DNA from: Methanobacteriota archaeon
GTDB taxonomy: Archaea; Thermoplasmatota; E2; DHVEG-1
DNA: 18,200 nt
Assembly (NCBI GenBank): GCA_026394435.1
Contig: JAPKYG010000085.1
Coordinates: 1 to 18,200, forward strand
Direction: 5' to 3'
Part shown: piece by piece, positions 8,042-15,913 of the stretch
Numbering within the stretch: position 1 is the first letter of the stretch
How the letters are laid out: each line of letters starts with the position of its first letter
Translations under genes and position numbers: made by a program
The notes under the pieces: generated by a model
Told to the model about the DNA's origin: nothing
Databases searched by the model: none
The model's input: only the letters and a program-made list of their open reading frames with translations

Positions 8042-11000
8042 TTATTTATTATTTATCTTTTTTTGTATGACTGCTTTCCCTAGTTTACCGTCTATTTTCA
8101 CTTCTAGTTCAAAGCGAACTCTCACATGTCTGACATCAGTCATATCTTCGATAGATGGGAGGGAATCAAGCCATTGTACATCAATGTTTCCTTTGTCCTC
8201 CTTCGTGATGAGATATCCGACCTGGGAAGAGATCAGGTCATGGAAGAAATGAGAGCCTTGCGATGGATCAATTGCTCTTTCTTTAAATGGTGTTTCTATA
8301 ATCACTTTTGCTCCTGCGATATCACTCCAGATTACGGGGATGCCTAACCAAGAGTCTGCTGAACCCCATCGCCCAGGACCAACGAGCATATAGGGTTTCC
8401 CTTCGCCCATGAGTTTCGTATTAAGTTTCCGAATTTGTGTCACCGCACGAGCGGAATTCGCCATCTCAAATGACGATTTTACATATACAATATCCTGAAT
8501 ATGGTCAATGATTCCGTTTCCTAACGCGTTTTCACTATAACACAGATCATTCTTCTGGTTGTACTCCCCAATAATGATCTCATGGGTCCTCCCTGGGAGT
8601 AACATACTCCTGATTTGCAGGATAACAAGCTCTGCTTTGTCAGACTCTGCTGCACCCACATTTACCGCAAATTCAATTTCCACTGGATATCCAAGGGCGA
8701 TCTCGCTGATACGGAGAAGGAGCTTCAACGCTTGTGCTAAAGGAATAGAATCGTACTCAATAATGGGAGCAAAATTGATAACTATCGATCCCTCATCGTA
8801 CACACCTGGACTAAGATTGTCATCTCTGACAAAATAAGTCGAGGCTATTTTCTCTAACACACCATGATCTTTTGCGACATCTTTATCTAATTTACTGAGA
8901 GCGGTCTCTTCGTTTTTATTCACAATACGATACACGGATTTAAGGTTTAACGCGTAGAAATTTCGTTGTGAGTGCCTGATAAAATCTTTAGGGGTTCCAA
9001 ACATGGGAATCGTAGGTTGCTCTGGACAGAAACAAAACGTACACCCGCCATCAACGATTGCTTTTCCTAACCCTAGTGCGAGATAGACGATCCCATCTTC
9101 AGGTTTACACCCACCTGAGGGATAATAATTATATGATTTTGCTACGCCTGAGATCGTTGGATAGAAATATTGGCCGTGTTTCTTTCCTACAACCTCCTGG
9201 ATTAATACCGCCATTTTTTCATCCCCAAGATTCTTTGGGGTTGATTTGATATATGTTCTTGCTTTTTCAAAATAGGTTGAGGCGTACACGTATTTAATCG
9301 CGTTACAGACTTCTTGGAACCGGAAATCTGTCTCCCAAGATTCATTTGGAAGTAAAACGGAATCGTAGATTCCTGCAAATGGTTGCATCAATGAATCTTC
9401 AAGAATTCCTGAGGATCGGACAACCAGCGGTTGCCTTGTTTTTCCGATGAATGCTCGGAGATCCCCTAAAACGGTCGCAGGAAGACTTGCGCTCATAAAT
9501 TTATACGCGATACGTTCATCTGGCAACTCATAGAGCAGCGGATCATGGAGTTTGTTTTGTGTCATGAATGTGTCAAACACTTCGGTGGAGAGCACAATCG
9601 TCCTTGGAACAGTAATTCGAAGGTTCGGGAACATATCCTCAGAGATATATTTCGAGACAAGTTTTGCTAAAAAAGAAAGTCCTCTTGCTTTTCCGCCAAG
9701 CGCTCCCTTACCGATACGACTGATTTCAAGATGTGATGCAGAAATCGCCCGTTCAAAGGTGCTGACAGATGCCTGAGTGAGAGAATATTTATATCCTTCA
9801 AGAAGGTCAACGATGCTTTTTCGAAGATCCGCTCCTTTTTTTTCCTTTTCTATTGTATGAATTTTTTCCGCAAGATCCTGTTCTCCTTTTGCTTTCAACC
9901 ATGTTGAGAATTGATGTTGCTGGGCGGAGGATGCGAGAATTTTTTCTTTGACTGATAAGACGGTATCTTCAAAATCTTTCAGAGTTTTTATTGAAACAAC
10001 GTTGTTTCCCTCCTCATCTTTAATGTTGATTTCCTGTGGACCAAGGCATTCTCTGATAAATTCTTTTACAACGACAAGCAGGTTAGGAGCATTTTTTGAA
10101 ATAAAATTGATGTGTTTCTCCAGTGATATATCCCTTTTGATAGGCTCGGAGGATTGAATAAGCACCGGTAAATCAGGTTTTTCGTTCCATACATTTCGCG
10201 CGAGTTCAAGGCCAGCTTGTTTTCTCGTCTTTTTTTGTTGTTCTTCTTGGTTATCGGTAATGATACCTACAAGCTTATTTTTGTGTTTTTCATAGAGTTT
10301 TACTCCTTCCTCAAAATCCAACGCATGCAGAACAAGTGGCCTGTTGTTTAATCGCTCAATTCGGTGTTCCTCATTGATTGTATCTTGCATGATGGTTTCG
10401 ACAGCATTCCAAATTTCTTCGTAGATAAGTAAGAGATACGTTGAATAATACTGAATCGAATCCTCTATAAGGAGAACACATCTACATTGTTGGGTAAGAT
10501 CGGGAGTTAAGGTTATATTCGTCGCATCTTCAATTGATTGAACAATCGTTAAAATAATTTTTCCATCGCCATTCCATGTAAACAGCTTCGTAATAGTTTT
10601 GCCTTGGTCTTTCTCAGAAATTTTCCCTAGTTCAGCAATGCTATTGCCTAAAACAACGATAGGGATCTGCGAAGTTATCCGTATTTTTTTTGTAAGAGCT
10701 ATTATATCGATCTCATCAAATGTATTGAAAAGAATCAAGAGATTGTACGTATTTTTTTTTAGCAGCTCAAGGCATTCTTTGCCAGTTTCCACATGCGTTA
10801 TTGAGGGAACACTGACTTGTTCGTTATACATCTGCCGTTCAGTGAAAAGCGTGCGTAATCGACCTTCTTCTTCAAGTTGAAAGAAATGAAAAGAGGAAGA
10901 AAGCAAGAGGATATTTTTAATGTGAAACGGTCTGTGGTCTGTTAGATGTTCCCTCTCGGTTTCTTGAGCAATGGTCGGTTTGACACCGGTTATATCTTCA

Positions 11001-11047
11001 ATACATTGGATAATCTTATTTTCTTTATCATTAAACCGGATATTCAT
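8042..11047 (-). CDS. Receiver-like / PEP-synthase-type ATP-grasp protein
   Basis: A 1001-residue multidomain protein. The first receiver-like fold (about 44-174) lacks the acidic pocket and phosphoacceptor Asp. The second (about 189-334) looks competent, with E195-D196, D265, S299/S300 and K318. After a helical linker comes a PPDK_N ATP-grasp domain (about 444-814) with LGGKARG, VVRSSGILED and a closing LQIRS. It ends with the module shared with the downstream protein: GPGRWGS (890-896) and GSHFFHD (931-937). No phosphohistidine or PEP-binding domain follows, so the PEP synthase reaction is unlikely. I chose ATG 11047, eight bases after the glutamate dehydrogenase stop, with GGGTG upstream; an in-frame TTG at 11065 would overlap that gene. 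The gap to the next gene is 62 bases. The link to nitrogen metabolism is inferred from operon position. Confidence 0.8.
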   Translation of the reverse strand: MNIRFNDKENKIIQCIEDITGVKPTIAQETEREHLTDHRPFHIKNILLLSSSFHFFQLEEEGRLRTLFTERQMYNEQVSVPSITHVETGKECLELLKKNTYNLLILFNTFDEIDIIALTKKIRITSQIPIVVLGNSIAELGKISEKDQGKTITKLFTWNGDGKIILTIVQSIEDATNITLTPDLTQQCRCVLLIEDSIQYYSTYLLLIYEEIWNAVETIMQDTINEEHRIERLNNRPLVLHALDFEEGVKLYEKHKNKLVGIITDNQEEQQKKTRKQAGLELARNVWNEKPDLPVLIQSSEPIKRDISLEKHINFISKNAPNLLVVVKEFIRECLGPQEINIKDEEGNNVVSIKTLKDFEDTVLSVKEKILASSAQQHQFSTWLKAKGEQDLAEKIHTIEKEKKGADLRKSIVDLLEGYKYSLTQASVSTFERAISASHLEISRIGKGALGGKARGLSFLAKLVSKYISEDMFPNLRITVPRTIVLSTEVFDTFMTQNKLHDPLLYELPDERIAYKFMSASLPATVLGDLRAFIGKTRQPLVVRSSGILEDSLMQPFAGIYDSVLLPNESWETDFRFQEVCNAIKYVYASTYFEKARTYIKSTPKNLGDEKMAVLIQEVVGKKHGQYFYPTISGVAKSYNYYPSGGCKPEDGIVYLALGLGKAIVDGGCTFCFCPEQPTIPMFGTPKDFIRHSQRNFYALNLKSVYRIVNKNEETALSKLDKDVAKDHGVLEKIASTYFVRDDNLSPGVYDEGSIVINFAPIIEYDSIPLAQALKLLLRISEIALGYPVEIEFAVNVGAAESDKAELVILQIRSMLLPGRTHEIIIGEYNQKNDLCYSENALGNGIIDHIQDIVYVKSSFEMANSARAVTQIRKLNTKLMGEGKPYMLVGPGRWGSADSWLGIPVIWSDIAGAKVIIETPFKERAIDPSQGSHFFHDLISSQVGYLITKEDKGNIDVQWLDSLPSIEDMTDVRHVRVRFELEVKIDGKLGKAVIQKKINNK

Positions 11048-11055
11048 ATAGCAAA

Positions 11056-12384
11056 CTACACCCAACCTCGCATTTTACATGCTTCGGCAACCCGTGAAAT
11101 CGCAATCATATACGCGGCATCGCTAACTCGGATTTTCTTCCGCTTTGCCAGCTCCCAAACTTTAAAAAAAGCATCGGTCATTTTATTATCCAGTTTTCCA
11201 AGTACTTCCTCTTTAGTCCAGTAATAGTTCTGGTTGCTTTGCACTTGTTCAAAGTAACTGCAGACGACACCACCTGAGTTCGCCAGAAAATCTGGGACAA
11301 CAATCACGCCTTTTTTATCAAGGATGTCTTCTGCTTCTGGGGTAACCGGACCGTTTGCTCCACAAAGAACGATCTTTACGCAGGGTTTAATATCGTTGAC
11401 GTTTTCCACCGTGATCGAATGTTCTAAGGCGGCAGGGATGAGGATATCGACCTCGTGTGTCAACCAATCATCACCTGGTGTTACTTTATAGCCTAACTTC
11501 TCCGCTTGTTTTTTGTCAATGGTGCCAAATCGATCTGTGATGTTTACAAGTTCCTTGACGTCAATTCCTTTTTGTTTGTAGTAGCTGTAGGTGCAGTTGT
11601 CATTCTGATCCCAGCAGGATACTGAGACAACGGTCCCTCCGTATTCAATGAACAATTCAGCGGTATAGTGGGCTACGTTTCCAAAACCCTGGAGTGAAGC
11701 GGTTGATTTGGTGATCTCAATCTTTTGTTCTTTCAGAAGCTCTCGGAGGATATAGACTAATCCATACCCAGTTGCTTCGGTTCTGCCACGAGAGCCACCA
11801 AGCTCAACCGGTTTTCCGGTGATAAGCCCTGGGTATTGACCGCCCATAATTGTTTGATATTCATCCATGATCCACAGCATATGTTGGCCACTCGTCATGA
11901 CATCAGGTGCAGGGACATCCCGTGTTGGTCCGATATCTCTGGCTATCTGGCGAACCCATCCTCGGCAGATTTTTTCTTGTTCTCGTTCTGAAAGATTATG
12001 AGGATCACAAATGACTCCACCTTTTCCACCACCAAGGGGAATATCCGCGACTGCGCATTTCCAGGTCATCCACATCGCAAGGGCTCGTACGGTATCGGCG
12101 GTTTCTTGCGGGTGAAATCGGATACCGCCTTTGCATGGACCGCGTGCATCGTTGTGTTGTACGCGAAATCCTCGAAAGACTTTCATAGTTCCGTCATCCA
12201 TCCGTATCGGGATAGCAAAACTATATTCTCTTAGAGGATTTCTTAATAATTCCCTGGTTGGTTCGTCTAAATTGAGTTTGTCAGCAATTCTATCGAATTG
12301 TTGTTGTGCCATTTTAAAAGCATTGAAACCTGCTTCTTTTGACGGGTTAACTTTCCCCTGTTTTAATTCCGATTTAACTTGCAT
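11056..12384 (-). CDS. gdhA: Glutamate dehydrogenase, archaeal-type (NAD or NADP)
   Basis: A 442-residue cytoplasmic enzyme for reversible oxidative deamination of glutamate to 2-oxoglutarate and ammonia. Substrate-site residues of the family are visible: GPCKGGIRFHP with K85, TWKCAV with K109, PLGGGKGG with K121, and PAPDV with D161. The coenzyme domain carries GFGNVA (233-238). The strand after it ends SVSCWDQND, which does not clearly show NADP preference. Length and motifs match the hexameric archaeal and Gram-positive type rather than the E. coli type. I chose ATG 12384, with GAGG ten bases upstream; an in-frame TTG at 12390 is the alternative. A strong TATA box lies at 12426-12433. It is the first gene of a likely operon with the two ATP-grasp proteins, which suggests these act on or respond to glutamate/ammonia status. 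Confidence 0.92.
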   Translation of the reverse strand: MQVKSELKQGKVNPSKEAGFNAFKMAQQQFDRIADKLNLDEPTRELLRNPLREYSFAIPIRMDDGTMKVFRGFRVQHNDARGPCKGGIRFHPQETADTVRALAMWMTWKCAVADIPLGGGKGGVICDPHNLSEREQEKICRGWVRQIARDIGPTRDVPAPDVMTSGQHMLWIMDEYQTIMGGQYPGLITGKPVELGGSRGRTEATGYGLVYILRELLKEQKIEITKSTASLQGFGNVAHYTAELFIEYGGTVVSVSCWDQNDNCTYSYYKQKGIDVKELVNITDRFGTIDKKQAEKLGYKVTPGDDWLTHEVDILIPAALEHSITVENVNDIKPCVKIVLCGANGPVTPEAEDILDKKGVIVVPDFLANSGGVVCSYFEQVQSNQNYYWTKEEVLGKLDNKMTDAFFKVWELAKRKKIRVSDAAYMIAISRVAEACKMRGWV

Positions 12385-12425
12385 AATCAATTCGCCTCTT
12401 CTTCGCCCACCATGTATCGTAATCC

Positions 12426-12433
12426 TATATAAA
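12426..12433 (-). promoter_or_regulatory. TATA box of the glutamate dehydrogenase operon
   Basis: On the minus strand TTTATATA matches the archaeal consensus exactly. It predicts initiation near 12403, about 18 bases before the chosen ATG, leaving room for the GAGG ribosome site. It probably drives gdhA and both large downstream genes. Confidence 0.6.
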
Positions 12434-12554
12434 TAATTTAGGAATAAAGGATAAAAAGGGAACTATTCCAGATTATAACATTAAAGTCTTTATAAACTCC
12501 ATAAATACGGAAAAAGAAAGGGGTTTGAAATTTTAATTAATTTTTTGTGAGATG
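12434..12554. other. AT-rich divergent intergenic region
   Basis: This strip separates the gdhA promoter from the TATA box at 12557-12564. It is AT-rich with no gene and no clear hairpin RNA, apart from short repeats such as TTAATTAATT (12532-12542). It probably holds upstream regulatory sites, but I see no specific operator. Confidence 0.4.
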
Positions 12555-12556
12555 TT

Positions 12557-12564
12557 TTTATATA
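12557..12564 (+). promoter_or_regulatory. TATA box upstream of the small ORF and hypothetical gene
   Basis: TTTATATA matches the archaeal consensus and predicts initiation near 12587. The next ATGs (12593, 12598) follow directly. No equally good box lies closer to the hypothetical gene at 12779, so that gene is probably read from here. Confidence 0.5.
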
Positions 12565-12597
12565 ATCAATACGAAATACCTAATACTTGAGGATGGG

Positions 12598-12789
12598 ATG
12601 CAAAGGAAAATACACATCAATCGGAAGGGAATCAAGAACAGAACTTTGAATAAAAAGGATTCGAAATCTATGACAATCATCCTTTCGTTCATCATCTATA
12701 AAGCTATTTTTACTCCGAATCTTTTTTCGGCAATCTTAACTCGATATGCAGCTAATATTTTTGAACCAGGGAATTTTTATGAGCGATAA
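12598..12789 (+). CDS. Possible small basic protein (doubtful)
   Basis: A 63-residue open frame with a well-placed TATA box and GAGG five bases before the ATG. The first half is rich in Lys, Arg and Asn; the middle (about residues 25-46) is hydrophobic, so a single membrane segment is possible. It ends inside the next gene, overlapping by 11 bases, which could couple their translation. No family is recognised and the composition is not strongly gene-like. It may instead be leader RNA of the downstream gene. Confidence 0.3.
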   Translation: MQRKIHINRKGIKNRTLNKKDSKSMTIILSFIIYKAIFTPNLFSAILTRYAANIFEPGNFYER

Positions 12790-13234
12790 AAATGATGAAC
12801 AGAAACAAAAAGAAGATACAAAAGATACTATCCCTAAGGAACCATCGAGAACCAATGATACCTCTTCCGAACATCACGGAAATATACAGAAAGCAGTTTG
12901 CCAGCAGATAATTAAATCAGTCTGGACTCATGAGCCCTGGTTGTATTTCAAAGTCATCGTTAAAAGTAACGAAGAAATGGGTGAATATATCGCACTTCAT
13001 GGACTAGTTCCTCAGAATGAGCTTCCCCTTCAATTACGATATAAAATACCGGAGAATGAAATCTGGATCCGGGAAAACGTGTATGCTGATGCAGAGCGAA
13101 GAAAAAGTATTCTTGCTCACGAGTACACAGAACTTGATTTGATGATTACACGAGGTATAGGTTATAAAGAAGCTCATGAACAAGCAGAGTTTATTGAACA
13201 TCTCTATTACCCTTCAGAACTCAATACGAAATGA
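12779..13234 (+). CDS. Hypothetical protein with H-E-x-x-E and E-A-H motifs
   Basis: A 151-residue protein I do not recognise. The first 35 residues are hydrophilic, rich in Lys, Glu, Asp, Ser and Thr, and probably disordered. The rest looks folded: a strand-like segment WLYFKVIVKS (54-63), then PENEIWIRENVY (91-102), and helices carrying HEYTE (114-118) and EAHEQAEFIEH (131-141). The spaced His and Glu residues could bind a metal, but this is not the standard HExxH zinc-protease motif. I chose ATG 12779 (AGGGA upstream); an in-frame ATG at 12746 would add eleven hydrophobic residues. No signal peptide or membrane segment is seen. The neighbours (glutamate dehydrogenase behind, asparaginase ahead) give no firm clue to function. 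Confidence 0.65.
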   Translation: MSDKNDEQKQKEDTKDTIPKEPSRTNDTSSEHHGNIQKAVCQQIIKSVWTHEPWLYFKVIVKSNEEMGEYIALHGLVPQNELPLQLRYKIPENEIWIRENVYADAERRKSILAHEYTELDLMITRGIGYKEAHEQAEFIEHLYYPSELNTK

Positions 13235-13374
13235 TTTCTTTTCCAAATTTTATTACTGTTTTTTTATTAGATTATGGTGGGTTAAACATGGCGTATACCA
13301 AAAATTTTATTAAATACCAGCGGTTTGCGCAGCGCACCATCTAGGAGAAAAATACCTCATCATTGCACGAATAA

Positions 13375-13383
13375 AAATATATA
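13375..13383 (+). promoter_or_regulatory. TATA box of the asparaginase gene
   Basis: AAATATATA is centred 27 bases before the ATG at 13407, so transcription should begin at or just before the start codon (leaderless). A short GC-rich dyad, TGCGC-A-GCGCA (13326-13336), lies about 40 bases further upstream. Confidence 0.55.
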
Positions 13384-13406
13384 ATAAAAAAAAGGATTGT
13401 ATTTCT

Positions 13407-13895
13407 ATGACCATAAAAATTGTTGTTACCGGCGGAACATTTGATAAGGAATATAACCCATTAAATGGTCAATTATTTTTCAACGGAACGCATGTCTCAG
13501 AGATGCTTAGATTGGGACGATCACGGTTAGATGTCCATATAAAAACAGTGATGATGATCGACAGTTTGAGTATGACGGAAGCTGATCGAAAAAAGATACT
13601 AAAAGAATGTCAGACCTCCGCTGAGGATAAAATACTCATTACCCATGGAACTGATACCATGACAGAAACCGCAAAACTCTTGGGACAGTTTATCAAAGAT
13701 AAAACCATTATCTTAACCGGTGCGATGGTACCGTACGCGTTTGGTAGCTCCGATGGTCTGTTTAATTTAGGAAGCGCACTTGCGTATCTTCAAACGCTGC
13801 CACCGGGGGTCTATATCTCAATGAATGGAAAATACTTCCACTGGGATAACGTGCGGAAAAACAAGGAAGTCGGTTTATTTGAAGAAACTCAATAA
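13407..13895 (+). CDS. Short one-domain asparaginase
   Basis: A 162-residue protein matching only the N-terminal domain of L-asparaginase (asparagine to aspartate and ammonia), about half the length of the classical enzyme. Catalytic positions of that domain are present: T11 in VTGGTFD (nucleophile), HGTDTM with T82 and D83, and K151 in NVRKNKE where the classical enzyme has its catalytic Lys. LTGAMVPY (103-110) is also typical. The C-terminal domain that completes the active site from a neighbouring subunit in type I/II enzymes is absent. Short stand-alone proteins of this kind are known, so it is probably intact rather than truncated. It is likely leaderless, with ATG 27 bases after the TATA box. 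It converges on a GNAT gene with eight bases between stops. True activity and substrate are unproven. Confidence 0.8.
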   Translation: MTIKIVVTGGTFDKEYNPLNGQLFFNGTHVSEMLRLGRSRLDVHIKTVMMIDSLSMTEADRKKILKECQTSAEDKILITHGTDTMTETAKLLGQFIKDKTIILTGAMVPYAFGSSDGLFNLGSALAYLQTLPPGVYISMNGKYFHWDNVRKNKEVGLFEETQ

Positions 13896-13903
13896 TCTTA
13901 CTT

Positions 13904-14428
13904 CTATTTTTTGGTCTGTCGTTTCTTCGTATGCGATTTCTTTTGTTGAATCAACCACATTCCTTCTGGTGTAAAACCACACGTTTTATAGAAATGGAAC
14001 GCTGGGTTTTTGAATGCAACACCGACTCCAATAAATTCAACATCTTCGCCGTACAATAGCTTTAGCATTGCATCGAGTAATTTTCTCCCAATCCCGCTGG
14101 TCCGATAGGAAGGGTGGACACATACCTCGTCTATGAATCCTATGCGTTCAATTTTATAGATGTGCGCCTCATCTCGCTCCCCAACATGCCCGGTAATCAT
14201 CCCAATCACTTTTTCATTGGTTTCAGCAACAAGGAAAAAATGATTACGATCGTTGAGTAATTCTCGTTGACGATTGATGATGTATTCTTTACATTGTGCT
14301 TTTGGTTTCAGACTATCAAGTCTCCCGCTATAATGCGTATGTTCCAATGATGAAATCCAGTACAGAGAAAAGAACGCGTCAAGGTCCACTATTGTTCCTT
14401 TTCGGATCACCATAAGATTCTTCTTCAT
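13904..14428 (-). CDS. GNAT-family N-acetyltransferase
   Basis: A 174-residue cytoplasmic acetyltransferase using acetyl-CoA; the acceptor is unknown. It shows the core GNAT features: a strand with FFLVAETNEKVIGMITG (64-80), motif A as EVCVHPSYRTSGIGRKLL (101-118) with the R-x-x-G-x-G pyrophosphate-binding turn, and motif B as NPAFHFYKTCGF (141-152). The C-terminus is a Lys/Arg-rich tail (KKSHTKKRQTKK) of unknown use. I chose ATG 14428, with AAGGA about six bases upstream; an in-frame ATG at 14452 would add eight residues. It lies alone on the minus strand downstream of the second glutamate dehydrogenase, beyond a T-rich terminator. Confidence 0.82.
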   Translation of the reverse strand: MKKNLMVIRKGTIVDLDAFFSLYWISSLEHTHYSGRLDSLKPKAQCKEYIINRQRELLNDRNHFFLVAETNEKVIGMITGHVGERDEAHIYKIERIGFIDEVCVHPSYRTSGIGRKLLDAMLKLLYGEDVEFIGVGVAFKNPAFHFYKTCGFTPEGMWLIQQKKSHTKKRQTKK

Positions 14429-14498
14429 GAACCGTCCTTCATATATCATCATATTTGTATTTGAACAAATCGGAGAGGCATCTTTAATGAGAAACGAT

Positions 14499-14522
14499 GA
14501 AAAAAAGAAAGAAAAAAAAGTA
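14499..14522 (-). terminator. T-rich terminator after the second glutamate dehydrogenase
   Basis: On the minus strand the sequence just after the stop at 14529 contains runs of eight and seven T separated by CTTTC. U-rich tracts on the transcript are the usual intrinsic termination signal in archaea. No strong stem precedes it. Confidence 0.5.
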
Positions 14523-14528
14523 TATTTT

Positions 14529-15866
14529 TTAGATTAGCCCTTGGTCTATCATCGCATCAGCGACTTTGACAAACCCTGCGATGTTTGCTCCTTTCACGTA
14601 GTTGACAAAGTCGCCGTCTTTTCCATATTTCACACAGGAATTATGGATTTGTGACATAATCCACTGCAATTTCTTGTCAACCTCTTCTCTGCTCCAAGAC
14701 ATTCGCATGCTGTTCTGAGACATCTCAAGACCGCTGGTTGCAACACCACCGGCATTTGCTGCTTTCCCGGGGCCATAAAGGATCTTGTTTTCAATGAAGA
14801 CCTCAACACCCTCGGGTGTGGTTGGCATGTTGGCACCCTCTGCGACAAGGATACATCCATTGTCAACGAGTGTTTGCGCATCTTCTTTGCTGATTTCGTT
14901 TTGTGTCGCTGAGGGGAATGCACAATCGCATTTGAAATGCCATGGAGTCTTTCCACTGACGTACTCACATTTGTATTTCTCAGCGTACTCTTTGATTCGG
15001 CCGCGTTGAACATTTTTCAGTTCCATGACGTACGTAAGTTTCTTTTCATCAATTCCCGAAGGATCATAGATGGAACCTGATGAATCTGACAAGGTGACGA
15101 CCTTCCCGCCGAGTTGATGTATTTTTTCAACAATATATTGCGCGACATTCCCAGAACCGGAGACGACGCAGGTTTTTCCTTTGAATGACTCTCCCTTTGT
15201 CTTTAACATTTCCTGGGCGAAATAGGTTGCGCCATATCCTGTTGCTTCTGGTCGTATGAGACTACCTCCCCAATTCAGTCCTTTTCCGGTGAGCACTCCG
15301 GTAAATTCATTTCTGATTTTTCTATATTGTCCAAACATAAACCCGATTTCTCGACCACCAACTCCAATATCCCCTGCAGGGACATCAGTATCAGAGCCAA
15401 TGTACCGTTGCAGCTCCGTCATAAACGACTGACAGAATTTCATGACTTCGTTGTCCGTTTTTCCTTTTGGATCAAAATCAGACCCTCCTTTTCCCCCGCC
15501 CATTGGGAGTGTAGTCAGACTATTCTTGAACACTTGTTCAAACGCTAAAAACTTCAATATACTTAAGGTCACACTTGGGTGGAAACGGAGTCCCCCTTTG
15601 TACGGACCGATCGCACTGTTCATTTGAATACGGTACCCTCTGTTTATCTGAATTTCCCCCTTATCATCTAACCAGGGTACACGGAATATAATCACGCGTT
15701 CAGGTTCAACCATACGCTCTAAAATCTTTGCTTTTTTGTACTTCGGGTTTTTCTGAATGTAGGGCATGATACTTTCAACGACTTCTTGAACTGCCTGATG
15801 GAATTCTTTTTCACCTGGATTTTTATCTTTTACTTTTGTCATGAATTCTTCGACAGATTTATCCAT
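14529..15866 (-). CDS. gdhA: NADP-dependent glutamate dehydrogenase, bacterial (E. coli) type
   Basis: A 445-residue enzyme, the usual length of E. coli-type GdhA, which assimilates ammonia into glutamate with NADPH. Family residues: GPYKGGLRFHP with K90, EQVFKNSL with K114, PMGGGKGG with K126, and PAGDIGVGGREIG with D166. The coenzyme domain has SGSGNVA (236-242) and LSDSSG (259-264), the latter matching the NADP-type loop of E. coli GdhA. I chose ATG 15866, with a perfect GGAGG seven bases upstream; a longer in-frame start at 15902 is unlikely. It is monocistronic by appearance, with its own promoter and a T-rich terminator. It differs strongly from the glutamate dehydrogenase at 11056-12384, suggesting a separate origin, perhaps by transfer from bacteria. 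Confidence 0.93.
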   Translation of the reverse strand: MDKSVEEFMTKVKDKNPGEKEFHQAVQEVVESIMPYIQKNPKYKKAKILERMVEPERVIIFRVPWLDDKGEIQINRGYRIQMNSAIGPYKGGLRFHPSVTLSILKFLAFEQVFKNSLTTLPMGGGKGGSDFDPKGKTDNEVMKFCQSFMTELQRYIGSDTDVPAGDIGVGGREIGFMFGQYRKIRNEFTGVLTGKGLNWGGSLIRPEATGYGATYFAQEMLKTKGESFKGKTCVVSGSGNVAQYIVEKIHQLGGKVVTLSDSSGSIYDPSGIDEKKLTYVMELKNVQRGRIKEYAEKYKCEYVSGKTPWHFKCDCAFPSATQNEISKEDAQTLVDNGCILVAEGANMPTTPEGVEVFIENKILYGPGKAANAGGVATSGLEMSQNSMRMSWSREEVDKKLQWIMSQIHNSCVKYGKDGDFVNYVKGANIAGFVKVADAMIDQGLI

Positions 15867-15913
15867 AATTATGCCTCCGGTTTTTTGTTGGTTTGGTATC
15901 ATTGTTTCCTTTT

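Noticed and set aside
7542..8252. 236-residue plus-strand open frame opposite the two ATP-grasp genes
   Set aside because: It is antisense to well-supported coding sequence, rich in Phe, Ser and Cys as expected of a shadow frame, and crosses the gap between two real genes.
4794..11047. Calling the two large genes PEP synthase (ppsA)
   Set aside because: Only the ATP-grasp part matches; no SHAA-type phosphohistidine motif or PEP-binding barrel motifs are found in either protein.
13270..13340. Small inverted repeat (ATGGTG ... CACCAT) and an 18-codon ORF before the asparaginase gene
   Set aside because: Arms of six bases over 60 bases are expected by chance, and the peptide has no ribosome site or family.
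14630..15013. 127-residue minus-strand frame inside the second glutamate dehydrogenase
   Set aside because: An out-of-frame shadow of a gene with all family residues present.
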